Source: Cercophora sp. LCS_1 (taxonomy: Eukaryota > Ascomycota > Sordariomycetes > Sordariales > Lasiosphaeriaceae). From it: a stretch of DNA of 64,000 bases. This document shows, piece by piece, positions 11,181 through 22,552 of this stretch. The notes under the pieces were generated by a model. The model was not told the DNA's origin and made no database searches. It saw nothing but the letters and a program-made list of their open reading frames with translations. The stretch is from the NCBI GenBank assembly GCA_036250225.1, contig JAPZLL010000052.1:124001-188000 (forward strand), read 5' to 3'. The position numbers were made by a program, and so were the translations under genes. Every line of letters begins with the position of its first letter. Position 1 is the first letter of the stretch.

Positions 11181-12490
11181 TCTCCATCAAGGCGTACCCA
11201 ACGGTCTGGCATGACCGCCGCTGAACTGTTGAATTATGCGCGGAAACATGTCTTTGAGAACCACCAGTCGTTATCTCACACGAGCTCCTTGGTTTTCTCG
11301 AACTTTAATCTTTCAAAAGGGAGAGATATCGATCTACGCAATTAGGTTTGCGAAGATGCCACAGTTTCTTGCGATCTGTTGGCGACTACGATGACAAGTC
11401 CTCAGAATCATTTTTAGGGGACCAACTGAGACATTTGCACCCAGCCCTACAGGGACAGGCTCACTTTTTTGCAATTCAGTTTGTGAAGAACACTTCTCCT
11501 CACTGGGTTGGGGCGGATATACTCTCGTCTTGTTGTGATTAGACACACGGAGATAGGCACCACGGAGTAAGGGCGGGCAGTTCTACAGCTGTTGGCTTCT
11601 TTCTGGCATTTCTCGGTCATTGGCTCGGAGTTCGGCGTTTGGTGGTGGGTTCGATCGATACCAAGGGAAGTGGTGATACCAGGGAGCATTTTCGAGCTAC
11701 GATACCCCCTTTCATAATTTTGTAGTCAGCAGAATGCGATGTGGTGCTGTCTACTGTTTTGTACATGTGGATGTGACGGCGGGCTTGTATTATAATCTGC
11801 ACATTGTCATGGGGCTTGGCTTTGTACGATATGAGTGGTAGAAGGGTCAGAGCCTGAAAAGCTCGCAAGGATGCTGAATACTGACGTCTGTAGACGTGGA
11901 GACCCAGCAAAGACTTGCGGGCTCGGGAGCGGTAAACATGTAATGCGCCTTGTGACAACTTCAGACAGCGTGGGAGTTGTGTCGTCTCACAGACACACCC
12001 GAAACTACCACGTCACTTCAAGTTTTGCTGCCTCAAAAGGGAGTGTGCGTCAAGCAGAGTAGATAGACATCTCTCACTCAATACTGAAGATATATTCGTT
12101 TCCAGTTCCGCACCCAAACATGGACATAGCAAAACCACTTGCTCCGGAATCAACCAGTCCATTCCATCCATCCACCGTCTCCGTGCCTCCTGTCATCATT
12201 CCCAGATATCCTGAATCCTAGGTCATTCTCTGGGCGAGTGCACAGCCAAACCAAATCGTTCATTCTTTCTGCTTTCCAGCGGCACACCCATATTTCCCAG
12301 CGTCCAACGTTGCCTTCCGCGCTCTAATCGGCGCGGTTTATTCATACAAATTTGTGACGTTTCTTTCTTCGATCCGCCCCGAGCCTCTTTCATTGGTGGT
12401 GGCGGTATGGCTTTGTGTGGCTGCTTCGTTGCCCCTGGTTCTTTGTGTCTGGATGGGTTTTCCAGGAGCGTGCTGTAATTTTTTTGACGC
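11181..12490. other. Intergenic between convergent PUS7 and MKK1
   Basis: About 1.3 kb between two 3' ends. No open frame has protein-like composition, and I see nothing beyond presumed 3' UTRs. Confidence 0.6.
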
Positions 12491-14096
12491 CTACGAGGCG
12501 GGTGTCTCTTGTGCGGGTGTTTGTTCGTCCCAGCCCCAGACCTGCGAGAGATAACGGCTCATGTTGACGCGTTTGGAACGCATATCGACCATCCAGGGGT
12601 GGTCGAGCATACGCCACGGACTTGCCCGACGACTGGGGTCCTTCTCGAGACTGTGGCAACGTCAGATGACATTCAACGGCAAAACAGGAATTAATACGTA
12701 CCAGCACTCAATAAAATACTTAAAGTTGTCGCTCCAGAAGATGCTGGCGTCGGGTTCGTCCTTGAGTTTGGGAATAGGCTGTCGGACAATATAGGTTAGG
12801 AGGTCAATCAGACCAGCGCGAGGCTGCATCTCGGTGCCGTCGGCGGGGAAGGGGAAGCGGTGCTGAGCAACCTCGAGCAGGGTAACACCGGTTGACCATA
12901 CGTCGGAGGTGATGGTGTACGACTGCCCCGTGATACGTTCCGGTGCCATGTAATAACTGGTGCCGATAAACGTGTTGGCATCGCCCTTGGTGCCGAACTC
13001 GCCCGAGACGCCAAAGTCGCACAGCTTGACATCACCATTGCGACAAAGCAGGATGTTGCTTGGTTTGATATCACGGTGGATGATTTTTTTGCTGTGCAGA
13101 TAAGTGAGACCGTGGAGCACGCCCTCTGCAACCTTGCCCAACACCTTCTCACCCGTGCGACCGCCGAGCCTCTTGACTTCCTTGTAGATGCTGTCGAGTG
13201 ACCCGCCTTCGCAGAACTCCATGGCAATGGAGATGGTGGCTGTTGCGGGATCAGGGAAGGCACCCCAGTACCGGCAGATGTGTTCTGATGCACACTCCTT
13301 GTTGAAACTAAGCTCTCGCATAATCTGCTTCTTCACTTCGGGGTCTGGGTTTGTTGTGATAATCTGAAGGCGGCATTAGCGTCTTGACCATCCGCCAGAA
13401 GCCGGGATAGCATACCTTCAGAGCGAATACCGTTTTGCCACCCTTCAGCTTACACCTCGTCACGGCGCCTCCAGCACCTTCACCGAGTGAGCCCAATTCA
13501 ACAATCCTCTTTTCCAGGCTAGCGATTCGCCAGCCCTCATCATCGAGATCCTCCACGTCTAATGTCCTCGCTTTCTCCAAACTGAGCTGGTCAAAGCCCT
13601 CCAGGCCAGCCAGGCCGTCGTCTCGGTCATTACTGGCGTTAGAGTATAGCGAACCAACAGCTGACACGGGGTCACCATGGTTCCTCGCGGAACTAATACC
13701 ATTACCGCCGATTCCAAACTGGCTTGCAAAAGACAAGGCACTCTGTTGAGAGCCAGCGCTCGTGGGAATGCTGCCGCGGCCGTCAAGAGGCCCAAAACTT
13801 CCACTTCTACTGTGAGCTGCACTGCTCTCGCTACCACCGCTCGCGCTCATGCCCTGCGTTGAGGGACGGCCTGGTTGTTGTTCATGTGGAGTGACGGTGC
13901 TGCCCATGGGCGTAGCGAGATGGAGGACGGGAAGTGGCGGACGACCTCCTGTGTTTCCGACAGGCTTGGCATTGGGAGACGGAGGGATAGCGAGTCCAAG
14001 ACGCGGCGGTCCCCTTCCGCCCGGTCGAGCGCCGGGAATTGCTGGTCGGAGGAGAGGCGCCGGCGCCGACATCGTGGGCACGGTTGGGGCGGACAT
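12491..14096 (-). CDS. mkk1: MAP kinase kinase of the cell wall integrity pathway (Mkk1/MEK-1 type)
   Basis: This dual-specificity kinase acts between Bck1-type MAPKKK and Slt2-type MAPK (family knowledge). Exons are 14096-13416, 13363-12702 and 12650-12491. The introns (13364-13415 and 12651-12701) restore FALK/IITTNPDPEV and FIEC/CLEKDPSRR, giving 500 residues. The Pro/Gly/Ser-rich N-terminus (PLLRPAIPGARPGGRGPPRL) resembles filamentous-fungal Mkk1. Kinase features are the glycine loop LGSLGEGAGGAV, Lys in VFALK (residue 227), HRDIKPSN (Asp about 325), CDFGVSGEFGTKGDANT (Asp about 343) and GTSYYMAPERITG. The C-terminal exon carries DHPWMVDMRSK. I chose the first ATG (14096); an in-frame ATG at 14072 is an alternative start. 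A possible 5' UTR intron lies at 14127-14170 (GTATGT, CTAAC). Confidence 0.95.
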
Positions 14097-16657
14097 TTGT
14101 GGGAGAGTGAGCACAGGTCGAGGGGGCTTCAACAAAGGCGCCAAGGTCCAGCGTTAGCAACGAAACATACACATCACCGAGCCGGCCGAGCAGCCAACGA
14201 CACAGCGAACATGCTGAGAGAGAAAAGAGTTGTCACACTGGAATGAAATCGGGACCCTACACGAGCCGCAGCGGTTTCGCTGCTTTGGTTCTCAATATCA
14301 CCCATGGCCTAGGGCAGGGTTGTCAAGGAGTTGGGAGTTGCCAGGTTGGCTCGCTTGCTACCAGTAGACCAGACGCAGCAAACTTCCTGGCTTTTCGTGG
14401 TAGAGGAGGGGGCGGTTGATGGGATGCGATGTAGCACTCTGCTTTGCGAAGTGCGCGGGGAGGCTGGCTGGAATAATAGGGCCGAAGCGACAAGCTGACA
14501 CGACCCGAGCAGCCTTGGTTCCGATGCGGGTTGCAGGTGGGATCAGGGAGGGCGGTGGTGCGACAGTTTTCCTTTTGGCTTTGGATGGTGCAGCAGCAGC
14601 AGTAGCAGCAGCAGGTAGCTCGTTGGTGGTGCGTTGGATGCAACGATCGGGCGGTCGGCGATGCTGAGTCTGACCGGACTGACGTCGAGAGGTAGGAGAA
14701 GTGGTGGCACGATCGGCAGATGGCTGGCTGGGTTCGGGACGGAGGCAATCGTCAATCGGCCAGACGGGGCGCTCGGTGGATAGAATGCTGCACGGCGTGG
14801 TAAAGGTGGTGCGGTGGTGCGGGCGATGAAGTTGCAGGTGGGGGAGTGGAATTTACATAGGGACGCTGGGTCTTGCTCTGCAGTCACCAATTCCAGGGCT
14901 TCCCTGGCTCGCCTGGCACCACCCAGGTGACTTGAGGGACTTGAGGGGGACCCCGGTGCTGGCCCGATGTGATAGGCCGGGGAGGCTCCTGGTCCTCTGA
15001 CAAAAGGCGGGGCGCGGAACGACCAAAGGCTTTCCGTGGCTCTTGGACTGGATCTCGCCTGGTGGGCGGCTTCGGGTTTGCCCCTCCCTCTTCGAGTCCT
15101 GCCTTCCAGGACTTTTGGGGTGCTGGGAGACAGGCGCCTACTGTGAGCGGCGATAAACAACCCTCTCATCTTCACGCAACGTCACCTCACCTAAACGAAA
15201 CCGCCCGCCGACCAACAACAGGCAAACAAAACGAGGGCTGGCGATCATCACAGCGCTGCTGCCCCCCCTTCTTCAAACCCCTCGAACCAGAAGCTGCCGG
15301 GATGCCAGCATCCACAGCACGTCCGGCATGGTCAGGCCTCTGAGTGGATGCCGCTGCATGCACTCGCTCGCAGAACTCGCATGGGCACCGGTATCCGCAC
15401 ACAAGCCTCATGTCCCTCGTCGTTTTCCTCACCACGATTGTGCGGGGCAACGACATGCACTATGTGCCGGTGCGGGCAATGGCTCTCCAATTCCAATTCC
15501 CAGTCCGAGGCCACAGGGCTACAATATTTGGGGTGAAAAGTAGGATATATCCTAATTGCCCGGAACTGACGTGAGCATATGGAAGGCAAGGAGGTTAAGC
15601 CTCCGCCCGGCTTACCAATTGGCATCGGGTAACACTACTAGAGGGCTGGAACCGTTATCAGACCGCCAGTGAAGTTTACAGGAGCAGCGAGCTGAGCTGT
15701 AGGAGCTCTGCATACCGTCGGAGCGCCCGTCGTCTGGCTGGAACGGGCAAGCAATCGATTCGCCGGGTGAGGTTTCCGTGCTGTGTTCTACATGCAACCT
15801 TGCTGTGTTATCTGCGGGGGCCAGCTGCTGCCCCTCCGAGTCGGTGACGAAAAATCCGTACCCAAATCCAGCCGGTGCCTCCGGCGATCTTGGGGGCCTT
15901 TGGGGTCTTGGACACAACCTGAAATGAACAATGTACGGGGCCAAGTTTGTGGAACACATGTCAAGCCCGTTCATCTCGTCTTTGCCATTCTGGAAACCTG
16001 GGCCCAATCTCGGTGACAGGCAGTTGACATGGTCATTGGAGGTCGGGCTGCCGAGTCATTCCGGTCACCCCATCAGCAAACCCTCCTGTTGTGTTGCACC
16101 GCTGCTTGCATGACACCGTCGGGACGTCGACGGTCTGAGCTTGCCAGCGCCCCAACTGGTTGTATCGGCGTTATTGTGCATTGACTATCACAAGGCTGAT
16201 TCTGGATGTGGTGTTGCGCTCCGCTATATTGTTGGCTGCTGGCGTTCTGGACCGTGTGATTCAGGCGTCATGCCTGCCAGCAATCAGCTCCCCTGAGCTC
16301 TGCTGCTTCCCTAGCCCTTCTTTTCCAAGCGCCCAGAGCTAGACTAGCCAGACAATGACAGGTCAGCGCAGGCGCCGGGAGGGCCCACGCATAAGCGCCG
16401 AGATCCGTTCCTGCTGTTGGTCGGCGCTTCGGGTCGTTTCAGATGCCCTTTCGGCTGCGACCTAGTGGCGCCGTTTTGGAAGGATGGCCCACTTTTTTTT
16501 TTCCAGATCGTAAACCGCTTTTTTTCCGCAGCCAAAAGGTTTACAAGCTTGGTGAAAATCGTCCGCTTTGAGCCCGAAATTGGCTGGCATTCCCCTGCCG
16601 AGACTCCCATTGGGCCTTGAATTCCGGAACGGGAAGGCCTAAAAAAAGGAGCACACC
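14097..16657. other. Divergent intergenic region MKK1/DBP8, 2.5 kb
   Basis: This is presumably the shared promoter and long leader region of MKK1 (leftward) and DBP8 (rightward). It has a CAG/TAG-type trinucleotide patch near 14587-14610 and a T run near 16493-16502. The longest open frame (14543-15175, minus) is rich in Pro, Arg and Leu in the manner of GC-rich non-coding DNA, and I do not call it a gene. Confidence 0.5.
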
Positions 16658-18354
16658 ATGCCATCACTCATAGATGCAAAGTCCAGGGTGAGGAAACCCG
16701 TTGATGATGGCGACGATGCGGATGCATTTGATGGCGTCTCAGAATCGGATTCGGCTGGGGACCAGGATGACCAGAGCGTCGGGTCTGCATCAGACTCGGA
16801 TTCGGACTCGCTGGACGATGCCGGCCCAAGAAAGCGCCGGCGGACCTCTCCAGAGACCGCCGATAGCCCCCCAGAGACCCGTTTCACGTCCGTCTTCAGC
16901 GCCCCTTCACGCGTGAAGCGTGCTCAGGAGCACACCCAAAAGCCGACCAAAAAGGAGCCGGAGAGGTCGGAACCTCTCACGGGAGTCACCGCACCGATCC
17001 ATGCCGACACGACGTTTGAATCGCTTGGGGTTCGGCCATGGCTGGTGCAGTCCCTCTCTAACATGGCCATCCGGAGACCCACCGGCATTCAGAAGGCCAG
17101 TATTCCTGAGATTCTCAAGGGTCGGGACTGCATCGGTGGCAGCAGAACAGGTTCCGGCAAAACAGTCGCCTTTGCTGCTCCCATCTTGCAGAAATGGGCT
17201 GAGAACCCATCTGCCATCTTTGGCGTCATCCTCACCCCTACCCGGTATGTTTTGCTGAGCCCCCCTGAAATCGCCCCTGACAAGTAAACAGTGAACTGGC
17301 CCTTCAGATCTATGAGCAAATCAAAGCCATCTCCTCACCACAGTCTCTCAAGGCCATTCTCATCACGGGCGGCTCAGATATGCGTCCACAGGCCATCGCT
17401 TTAGCCCAGCGCCCGCATCTCATCATTGCCACCCCCGGCCGTCTCGCCGATCATATCCGTACTTCGGGCGAGGACACCATCTGTGGCTTGCGTCGTGTCA
17501 AGTTCGTCGTTCTTGACGAAGCCGACCGTCTTCTTGCTGCTGGGAACCGCGGGAGTATGCTGCCGGACGTTGAAGAATGTCTGTCGGTTCTCCCGCCCCC
17601 CGCAGAACGCCAGACTCTCCTCTTCACCGCCACAATGACGCCTGAAGTGCGCGCCCTCAAGAGCATGCCTCGCCAACCGGGTCGCGAGCCCGTTTTCTCC
17701 ATCGAAGTCGACACACAGCAACTCGCCATCCCGGCAACTCTCAACCAAATGCATTTACAGGTCCCTGTCACGCATCGCGAGCATTACCTCCACATGTTCC
17801 TTCTCACGTCAAAGAACGTCGAAAAGTCCATCATCATCTTCTGCAACCGCACCTCAACGGCCGATTTTCTCCACCATCTGCTCCGCCTTCTCGATCACCG
17901 CGTCACTTCCCTTCACTCAAAACTGCCCCAGCGTCAAAGAATCGACAACTTGGGGCGTTTCCGCGCATCAGCTGCTCGAATCCTCGTGGCTACAGACGTC
18001 GCCGCTCGTGGTCTGGATATCCCTGAGGTCAAACTTGTCATCAATTATGACATTCCACGCGATCCAGACGATTACATCCATCGAGTCGGCCGCACAGCTC
18101 GTGCTGGCCGAACTGGTGAGGCAGTGACATTTGTTGGGCAGAGAGACGTTGACCTTGTCCTGGCCATTGAGGAGCGTGTTGGCAGGAAGATGGAGGCGTG
18201 GCAGGAAGAGGGCGTCAACCTGGAGACTCGCGTCTTGCGGGATGCCCTCAAGCTTGTGGGGGAGAAGAAGCGGGAGGCTTTGCTGGAGGTTGAGGAGAAT
18301 AAGGAGGTTGGCGGCAAGCGAAAGAAGGGGAAGGTCAAGTTGCGGGCTGTTTAG
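16658..18354 (+). CDS. DBP8: ATP-dependent RNA helicase Dbp8 (DDX49 family)
   Basis: Dbp8 is a nucleolar DEAD-box helicase for 18S rRNA maturation in the small-subunit processome (family knowledge). Exons are 16658-17244 and 17292-18354. The 47-bp intron (GTATGT...AAACAG) falls inside motif Ia and restores PTRELALQIYEQ, giving 549 residues. An acidic Ser/Asp-rich N-terminus precedes the core. Motifs seen in order are the Q-motif region (TFESLGVRPW...RPTGIQ), SRTGSGKT (I), PTRELA (Ia), TPGRLADH (Ib), VLDEADRLL (II), FTATMT (III), IIFCNRT (IV), ATDVAARGLDIP (V) and HRVGRTARAGR (VI). A basic Lys/Arg-rich tail ends the protein. The ATG at 16658 is the first in frame. Confidence 0.95.
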
Positions 18355-18612
18355 TGATACCACGAGTAGAAGACGATATACCTGAGATAACAGGTGTAAA
18401 TGAGCTTGGATCGTATCAAAATAAATACTGCCTTGACTGTTCCCCTTTTATTGAACCCACGAAAATGCAAACGGGTTGTACGTGCTTCTGAATAATTACA
18501 TCACAGGCCGGCGAGGGAAATGGTAACCCTCAACATTGGCATTTCGCTGATAGGTTCAATGTCGAGTACACACATGTGATCTTGAACATGTAAAGCCACA
18601 GCTCGACAGTCG

Positions 18613-18918
18613 CTAATCCACAAGAGCGAAAATCCTTCCTGAGACAGCATCGATATCTCGAAACGCTGCTGTCAAAGAAATCATACCGGCCGACGAGCTA
18701 TAAATGCCTGCTCTGTCAACGGACGATACCATGACCCGGGGGTAGAATATTCCATCTGTTGTGATGTAGTCCTTTTCGCCACTCATTCTTCCAGCCTCTG
18801 GAGCTTGTGTCGAACACGATCCTCCGCCATTTGTTTCATTTTTGGAGCAGCGATCCGTTATGGCGCTACTACCATTGACGTGGAAGGCCGTCAACCTCAA
18901 GACGATAGATGGTTGCAT
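18613..18918 (-). CDS. Weak hypothetical ORF, 101 residues
   Basis: An ATG-started frame of 101 codons with balanced, protein-like composition (YITTDGIFYPRVMVSSVDRA, AGMISLTAAFRDID). There is no signal peptide, no clear domain and no recognised family. It could be a single-exon small gene, an exon of a degraded gene, or chance. I list it because it is the only frame in this gap that does not look like low-complexity noise. Confidence 0.18.
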   Translation of the reverse strand: MQPSIVLRLTAFHVNGSSAITDRCSKNETNGGGSCSTQAPEAGRMSGEKDYITTDGIFYPRVMVSSVDRAGIYSSSAGMISLTAAFRDIDAVSGRIFALVD

Positions 18919-18960
18919 GGAAGAGACAAACTTGAGTGTCTGCCTCCAATGAAGTATGAA

Positions 18961-18985
18961 TTTTTTTTTTAAAAAAAAAAAAAAA
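18961..18985. repeat. T10-A15 block
   Basis: Ten T residues run directly into fifteen A residues. The block is self-complementary over ten base pairs, lies downstream of DBP8, and is probably a replication-slippage product. Confidence 0.9.
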
Positions 18986-19359
18986 GACTACTGAGCCTTG
19001 CTCAAAACATAGTAGCGAGTCAAGTCCTTGAAGCTCCGTAGACCAAAAAACAAAACAAAAAAAAAACAGCAATCCTACTGTGGAGGTGTAAAGAAAGTCT
19101 CGTCCTCGACCAACAGCTTTCAAAACCAAACTGAACCCTGGACCGCAAATATCTCCAGGAAGGGACAAACCGCAATCACGTCCGATACCTCCTTCCTCCT
19201 TCATCTAACCCCCCCATCTCCCCCAAAAGCACCTTCCTTCTATCCAGCTATTGTGTGTACGACGTAACTATCAGCCACCTTCCCAGCATTCCCACACCTT
19301 GAACACCGATCACACACCGGGCTACATAATATTTGTTTCCAGAACGAACAAACATCCAA

Positions 19360-19432
19360 GGCCGCGTGGCGCAATGGTAGCGCGTTGCTTTCCGGTGGCA
19401 AAGGTTTCTCGGTTCGAGCCCGAGCGTGGTCG
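19360..19432 (+). tRNA. tRNA-Arg (anticodon CCG), intronless
   Basis: A 73-nt cloverleaf can be drawn by hand. The acceptor is GGCCGCG with CGTGGTC (two G-T pairs). The D arm is GCGC-AATGGTA-GCGC. The anticodon arm is TTGCT-TTCCGGT-GGCAA with anticodon CCG at 19392-19394. The variable region is AGGTTT, and the T arm is CTCGG-TTCGAGC-CCGAG. The discriminator base is G. A T-run starting four bases later (from about 19435) is a good RNA polymerase III terminator. The tRNA reads CGG arginine codons. There is no intron. Confidence 0.92.
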
Positions 19433-20115
19433 GATTTTTTTTTGGCTATTTTTTGGGGGGCATTCTTCTAACCCCCCATTCTGTAGTTGTAATGTGCTTA
19501 GGATGTGTGTGGAGGCATCTACCAGATCCCCACGGTGCAGCGGGGAGGGGCCTGACGTCATGATTGGGCGGCGGGGTGGGTAACCCGCCCCCAATGCGGT
19601 TACGGAGTTGTATAGCGCGCTTTCTTCCTGAATCCCAGCTGCGAGCTGGGTGGATCGTTGAGATGGCAGAAATTTGATCGATAGTTTGTGTTGTTTCGCT
19701 TACTCGCAGGACGCTGGGTGGTCGAGTAGTGAGAAGCCAAAGGTGTTGCTGGACGGTTGGTTACGGGGTAGTATTTCCTCAATATGAATCGGTAGTGTTT
19801 AGCTCGGGGATGGGTGATGGGGGTCTAATTGCTTGGCTAAGGTGCTGCCATGATATTGAAGCGTTTGTCAGGATGAAGATAGCCAGTAGGGAGGTGTCTG
19901 ATTACGTTGTTCTCGCCGGCTTGGAACCATCGAGGGCCTCACACTTCCAGACTTGGAGTTTCGTCTTGGGGCACATTTCTAATTACCATCCGCTATGTCT
20001 GTCAAGGCAATACGGAAATTTCGATTTTGAACTCCGACTGCTCGCAGCAAGGAATCCCAAGTACACTCCAGCAACTAATTCAACCCAACTCCTATGCTAT
20101 CTCACAATAAGTCCC

Positions 20116-21624
20116 TCACTTGAAGCTCTTGATCACTTCCTCCAGACGCTCAATCAACAGATCCGCATGCCCCTCCCTAAAGATCAACATGGGCCTCAGC
20201 CTGACTGCTGAAGCTCCGCTGCCGCCAATATTCACACCAAACTTCTTTGCCCGGACCAAAAACTCATCTCGGCGCGGTGAATCAAACGCGATGAACGTGC
20301 CCATCCCCTTGCCTCTCAAGTTCTCAATCTCACCCGGGTACTTCTTGGCCAGCCCGTCCAATTTGCCAAACAGATAATCACCGACCTTTGCTGTGTTGGC
20401 CACCAAGTCGAGCCGCTTAATCTCTCCGATGATTGCTTTGAACAACAGCGCCCTCGCCGGATCACCCATCCACGTGTTGAACTGGCGATACGGTTTGTTC
20501 GGCCTCAACTCGGGGTTGCCAAAGTAGTAGCCCGCTGTTTGCGCCTTCTTGCTGAATGTCACCATGTCAGGGGGATCCTGCAAGTTCCAGTGCTCGTGCG
20601 CCCAAAACTTGCCCGTGGCACCTACGCCCGTCTGCACTTCGTCGACAATCATCAGAACGTTGTGCTTCTTGGTGATGGCGCGCAGCCCGCGGAAGAACTC
20701 GGGCGAGGCGTGGTTGTCGCCTCCCTCGGACTGAATAGGCTCGACGACGACAGCGCATGGCGGGACGTGGTAGCTTGTGATCAGATGCTCGACCTCCTCG
20801 AGGGCAGCCTTCTCAGCGGCGCGGTTCTCCTCGACGTGCTCCTCGAGCGGGTACTTGAGCTGCGGAAAGGTGGCCTGGGGCCAATCAAATGCGGGAATGT
20901 CGAGCTTGTGGATAGGCTTGGAGCGGGTGGTGGATAGCGAACCGAACAAGCGACCGTGGAAGCCGGTCTTGAAGCTCAGGATGGATAGCTGCGAAGCACC
21001 GGGCGACTGGTTGTTCATGGCCGAGGCCATCTCCTCCTCGGTGAACTCAACATGGGGCCCACCGCGCTCCTGCTGGCGTCGCCACATAAAGGCGGCTTTG
21101 TATGCGGTCTCGTTGGCGTCGGAGCCGGCCATGGCGGTGAAGACCTGCTTGAGACCGGGCGGGGCGACGCTGAGGATGCCCGACTTGAGCACGTCCGCCC
21201 AGTCGGCTGGGGGGAAGTTGCCGAGGGCGGGGCGGTTGATGAGGCCGTTGATCATGTCGTCGCTGCGGGCGGCCTTGAGAAGGACAGGGTTGTTGTAGCC
21301 GATGGGGATGGACGCAATCTGGGCATATACGTCGAGCAAAATGTTTCCGTCCGGGTCGGCAATGTAGTTTCCGGCGCTCTTCTCGTAGTCGGTGAGCATG
21401 TTCAAGCTGCGCGTGTCGAAAACCTCGTTTAGTTCGGCAATGGCTGCCTTGGCCTTGGGACCGGGGATCTCAGTCTTGACGACCGGGCCTTCGGGCTCCC
21501 AGGCGTAGAAAGGGGCAGACATGGTGCGGGCTGAAGCTGTGAACAGACGGCGAGACACGGCGACAGGAGCAACTCTGGCAACCCGCAGAGCAGCGCTGCC
21601 GTTTCGGAGAACCCGCGAAGCCAT
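20116..21624 (-). CDS. uga1: 4-aminobutyrate aminotransferase (GABA transaminase)
   Basis: This PLP enzyme transfers the amino group of GABA to 2-oxoglutarate, giving succinate semialdehyde and glutamate in the GABA shunt. It is a single exon of 502 residues. Class III aminotransferase features seen are YAQIASIPIGYNNP near the N-terminus, AGSDANETAYKAA, GFHGRLFGSLSTT, VVEPIQSEGGDNHAS, DEVQTGVGATGKFWAHE, and the lysine motif VTFSKKAQTAGYYFG, which provides the PLP Schiff base. The first 34 residues (MASRVLRNGSAAL...RRLFTASART) are Arg/Ser/Ala-rich with almost no acidic residues, a typical mitochondrial presequence. A second in-frame ATG at residue 35 (MSAPFYAWEPEG) sits where a presequence-free protein would begin. 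Confidence 0.95.
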   Translation of the reverse strand: MASRVLRNGSAALRVARVAPVAVSRRLFTASARTMSAPFYAWEPEGPVVKTEIPGPKAKAAIAELNEVFDTRSLNMLTDYEKSAGNYIADPDGNILLDVYAQIASIPIGYNNPVLLKAARSDDMINGLINRPALGNFPPADWADVLKSGILSVAPPGLKQVFTAMAGSDANETAYKAAFMWRRQQERGGPHVEFTEEEMASAMNNQSPGASQLSILSFKTGFHGRLFGSLSTTRSKPIHKLDIPAFDWPQATFPQLKYPLEEHVEENRAAEKAALEEVEHLITSYHVPPCAVVVEPIQSEGGDNHASPEFFRGLRAITKKHNVLMIVDEVQTGVGATGKFWAHEHWNLQDPPDMVTFSKKAQTAGYYFGNPELRPNKPYRQFNTWMGDPARALLFKAIIGEIKRLDLVANTAKVGDYLFGKLDGLAKKYPGEIENLRGKGMGTFIAFDSPRRDEFLVRAKKFGVNIGGSGASAVRLRPMLIFREGHADLLIERLEEVIKSFK

Positions 21625-22552
21625 CGTGGGCCGTCTTCTTTATATCAACAGCGCGGTGGTGTGTGGGATTGCCCAATTGGGTCCGCCACGTCGTAATGCG
21701 CCGTCTAGATCGCAATTGATGTCCTGATGGTTGCGGGTCGGGGCAAAGGAAGCACCACGCCACGCAGTTGTTGCTGAGTGAAGCGATGGCCGGGTGGCTA
21801 CCACCGGCTTATAAAGGGCAACCACTACCCGCAGCCTGCTATCCGCCCTTGTGGAAAGCGGGTGCGGGGTCGGCCTGCCGTGATAACGTCAAGGGCGTCA
21901 AGGCCCGTGTGTCAAGCTAAGGTAGTCCGTGGTTACGTCAGGAAATCAGACAAACGGTCTAGATCCGCAATTCAACGCGCTGCTTCCTTCAACGCTGCGA
22001 GATCGGGGTCGGCCGGCATCCCGGCCATCTCCAGCCAGTCGGGGGCCATGCACGCCCAGCCGGCCCCGCTGCGACCTGGGGAATGGATGCACTCCGTCAG
22101 ACCACTTCCGACCCTTCTGCCGGTCCCGTGATAAGTGTGGCCGGGGCGATAAACAACATGGTCTGATCACGAACACGTCTCTCTGCGCACACACTTTTCC
22201 ATGCCGACGAATACCGAAATATGTTTCAAACTTCCATTTCGCAATACTGTTTACCAGCAAGTTATCTTCGACCAGCCTCGAGCCCGTACTCGCTTTCCTA
22301 ACGCCGATGCACTTCCATCCCATGCTCAACCCTCGCCCTCGGTGATGACCCAAACTGATGTTCGCAAAATAAAACACGTTGAAATTCCCCACGCTTCGAA
22401 GAAGAAAAACACACCGGAAATGGCAAGGGAACTTCATATCCGTACACAAAAAAGCGGTGTGAGGTGTAGCACCGGGTATAGCCTCAAGAAGTCTGGTAAT
22501 GGTTAGCTGACCACCAACCGTCAGTGTCGAAATCAGCCTGGGCGCCATACTG
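21625..22552. other. Promoter of GABA transaminase and 3' flank of CBF1
   Basis: About 0.9 kb upstream of uga1 and downstream of cbf1, both on the minus strand. No gene is visible. Confidence 0.6.

Larger units (their letters stand above)
18355..20115. other. Intergenic between DBP8 and GABA transaminase; contains a tRNA gene
   Basis: About 1.8 kb between convergent genes. Besides the tRNA-Arg it holds an abrupt T10-A15 block (18961-18985), A-rich DNA near 19046-19066, and one weak minus-strand ORF listed separately. Otherwise I see nothing. Confidence 0.5.

Noticed and set aside
14097..14144. A start for MKK1 upstream of 14096.
   Set aside because: The upstream open stretch has only a TTG, no ATG, and contains a possible 5' UTR intron acceptor.
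14543..15175. A 210-residue minus-strand ORF upstream of MKK1.
   Set aside because: The product is Pro/Arg/Leu/Ser-rich with a long Leu run coded by CAG-type repeats on the other strand; typical of leader DNA.
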